A stretch of 64,000 nt of DNA from contig OX359245.1 in NCBI GenBank assembly GCA_947179485.1, positions 25,841,067-25,905,066 on the forward strand. The letters are read 5' to 3'. A model generated the notes under the pieces. It searched no databases, was not told the DNA's origin, and was given only the letters and a program-made list of their open reading frames with translations. Made by a program: the position numbers and the translations under genes. The DNA comes from Allacma fusca. Taxonomy: Eukaryota; Arthropoda; Collembola; Symphypleona; Sminthuridae. Below, piece after piece: positions 63,021-64,000 of the stretch (within the stretch, counting starts at the first letter, position 1; each line of letters begins with the position of its first letter).

Positions 63021-64000
63021 ATGATCTCAAAAAAAGATTTTAGAATAACCCATCTTTATTTCTGGATATACTCCAAATTATGTATCCTTCCCATTAAATT
63101 TGACTTGCAATCTGGACAAAGCAAATTGCGGAGGAAGGGGGTCAAAATCTTAATTTGGAAGACTTGGTTTATATTGTATTTTAGTTGGAGCTCTTTTTCG
63201 AATTTACGTTTCTTGCAGGCCTTGCTAATAGGATCCGACAATCTTGTATTACAGTACATCCCTTTCCATAATATCTGCGTGGTCTCAACCTTATACTGCT
63301 ATTTTAGTGTCTATGTCACCTTTTGCTTATGGCCGGAAGAGAGTTTAGTATTATTTAATCAGCATCATCTCCTTTGGTCTGCAGGTATTTAAAGATCTAG
63401 TATTAGAAATTTCTGAGTCGATTTCATTTTCATTTTCCTCTTCCAGTATTAATTATGCTCCAATTAATTTTAGGACAAAGAGCAAGATCCAAGCAGTATT
63501 TGCTGTTGCTCTCATTCCCAAACATGCTCACGACCTGCTGGCTCAGCTACATAGGTCTTTACCTGTATGACCCCAAAGCTATTCAATTCATTTACTCCGT
63601 TATACCGGGACATGTTCAGACAAAAGTGAATTTGTACATTTTGATAGCACTGGAATTCTCCGTCATAATCTTCTGGCTCGGAATGTTTCATTTTACTCTT
63701 TTCGTGAAATTGTCTTTCTTCTTAACCTTCAATGCCCGAATCGACTCTCTGCAACAGTCCATCAGGTAAGGTTCAAAAATTGAAAATACAATTTACACAA
63801 GGCCTCTGTAGTATATATCTACATATATATCTATATATATATATATATATATACCTAAGACAGCTTTTTAATATAATAATGAATATTTCCATGCATTTTT
63901 ATGTTGTGCTAAAAGATCCACATTGCGGGAATCCATTTTGAAGAAATTTGAGGAAGCCTTCAAATGTTGTCGAGAGCTCCAGCTCCTGATTTTACTCTTC
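63021..64000 (+). CDS. Gustatory-type (7tm_7) chemoreceptor, 3' end cut by window
   Basis: Three exons are visible: 63021-63384, 63447-63765 and 63916 onward, running off the right edge in an open frame. The protein is strongly hydrophobic with long membrane segments (LNLYILIALEFSVIIFWLGMF-like in exon 2) and loops such as FNARIDSLQQSIR, followed by RESILKKFEEAFKCCRELQ, a pattern typical of arthropod gustatory receptors, where a FNxRL-like loop precedes the last helices. About 255 residues are seen; the diagnostic TYhxxxxQF C-terminus would lie outside. Family call rests on topology and style, not a signature motif. Confidence 0.6.
63818..63853. repeat. AT-dinucleotide microsatellite in receptor intron 2
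   Basis: A run of TA/ATAT units with a few C interruptions, inside the intron between receptor exons 2 and 3. Confidence 0.85.

Overview
The window is nuclear DNA from an AT-rich animal genome with compact, intron-dense genes; introns that I could place by reading frame run from about 60 bp upward. Gene content (BRUCE/BIRC6, two prophenoloxidases, a gustatory-type receptor, an astacin, an IMMP1L-type protease) points to an arthropod. Prophenoloxidase with the GCGWP motif is a pancrustacean/hexapod hallmark, and a springtail (Collembola) would fit, but the species call is inference.

Layout. (1) 1-16035, minus: most of a giant BIRC6/BRUCE gene, 26 exons read out, C-terminus (Ubl and E2 domains) beyond the left edge. 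(2) 18.2-21.4 kb: three DNA transposon-like elements, two nested and one sitting in the second intron of a small secreted Ly6-like gene (19515-21848, minus). (3) 22463-24605, minus: an eight-exon PHB-depolymerase/LpqC-type esterase with a signal peptide but substituted Asp and His of the triad. (4) 26.3-28.4 kb: a 108-bp palindromic element and a 2.0-kb element carrying another nested inside it. (5) 29.7-31.6 kb, minus: IMMP1L and an orphan single-pass membrane protein. (6) 32866-36775 and 41104-44912, plus: tandem prophenoloxidase genes with the same 12-exon structure, separated by three transposon-like elements, one containing a 25-bp minisatellite. (7) 45496-46545, plus: a secreted single-domain astacin with a TATA box. 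(8) 47924-50053, minus: an alpha-arrestin with two PPNY motifs. (9) 52362-53436, minus: a CRAL-TRIO protein with a signal peptide. (10) 54951-58265, minus: a carboxylesterase-like protein whose nucleophile serine is replaced by glycine. (11) 60488-61242, minus: an orphan multi-pass membrane protein. (12) 63021 to the right edge, plus: a partial gustatory-type receptor.

The most distinctive thing here is the transposon content: seven elements have short terminal inverted repeats and direct flanking duplications of 8 (once 9) bp, and almost all the subterminal sequence of each is built from one family-specific oligomer repeated in both orientations (for example CTCGTT, CCTACAT, GGAAGGCTT, GAACCGG, AACTGCCAC). 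Two of the pairs are nested. None encodes a visible transposase, so all look non-autonomous, most like hAT-superfamily MITEs.

The genes do not form an operon or evident pathway; the prophenoloxidase pair next to the astacin is compatible with cuticle/immune functions but that link is inference. Three secreted proteins (the PHB-depolymerase-like, the carboxylesterase-like and the CRAL-TRIO proteins) look like enzymes or intracellular folds reused for non-standard extracellular roles.
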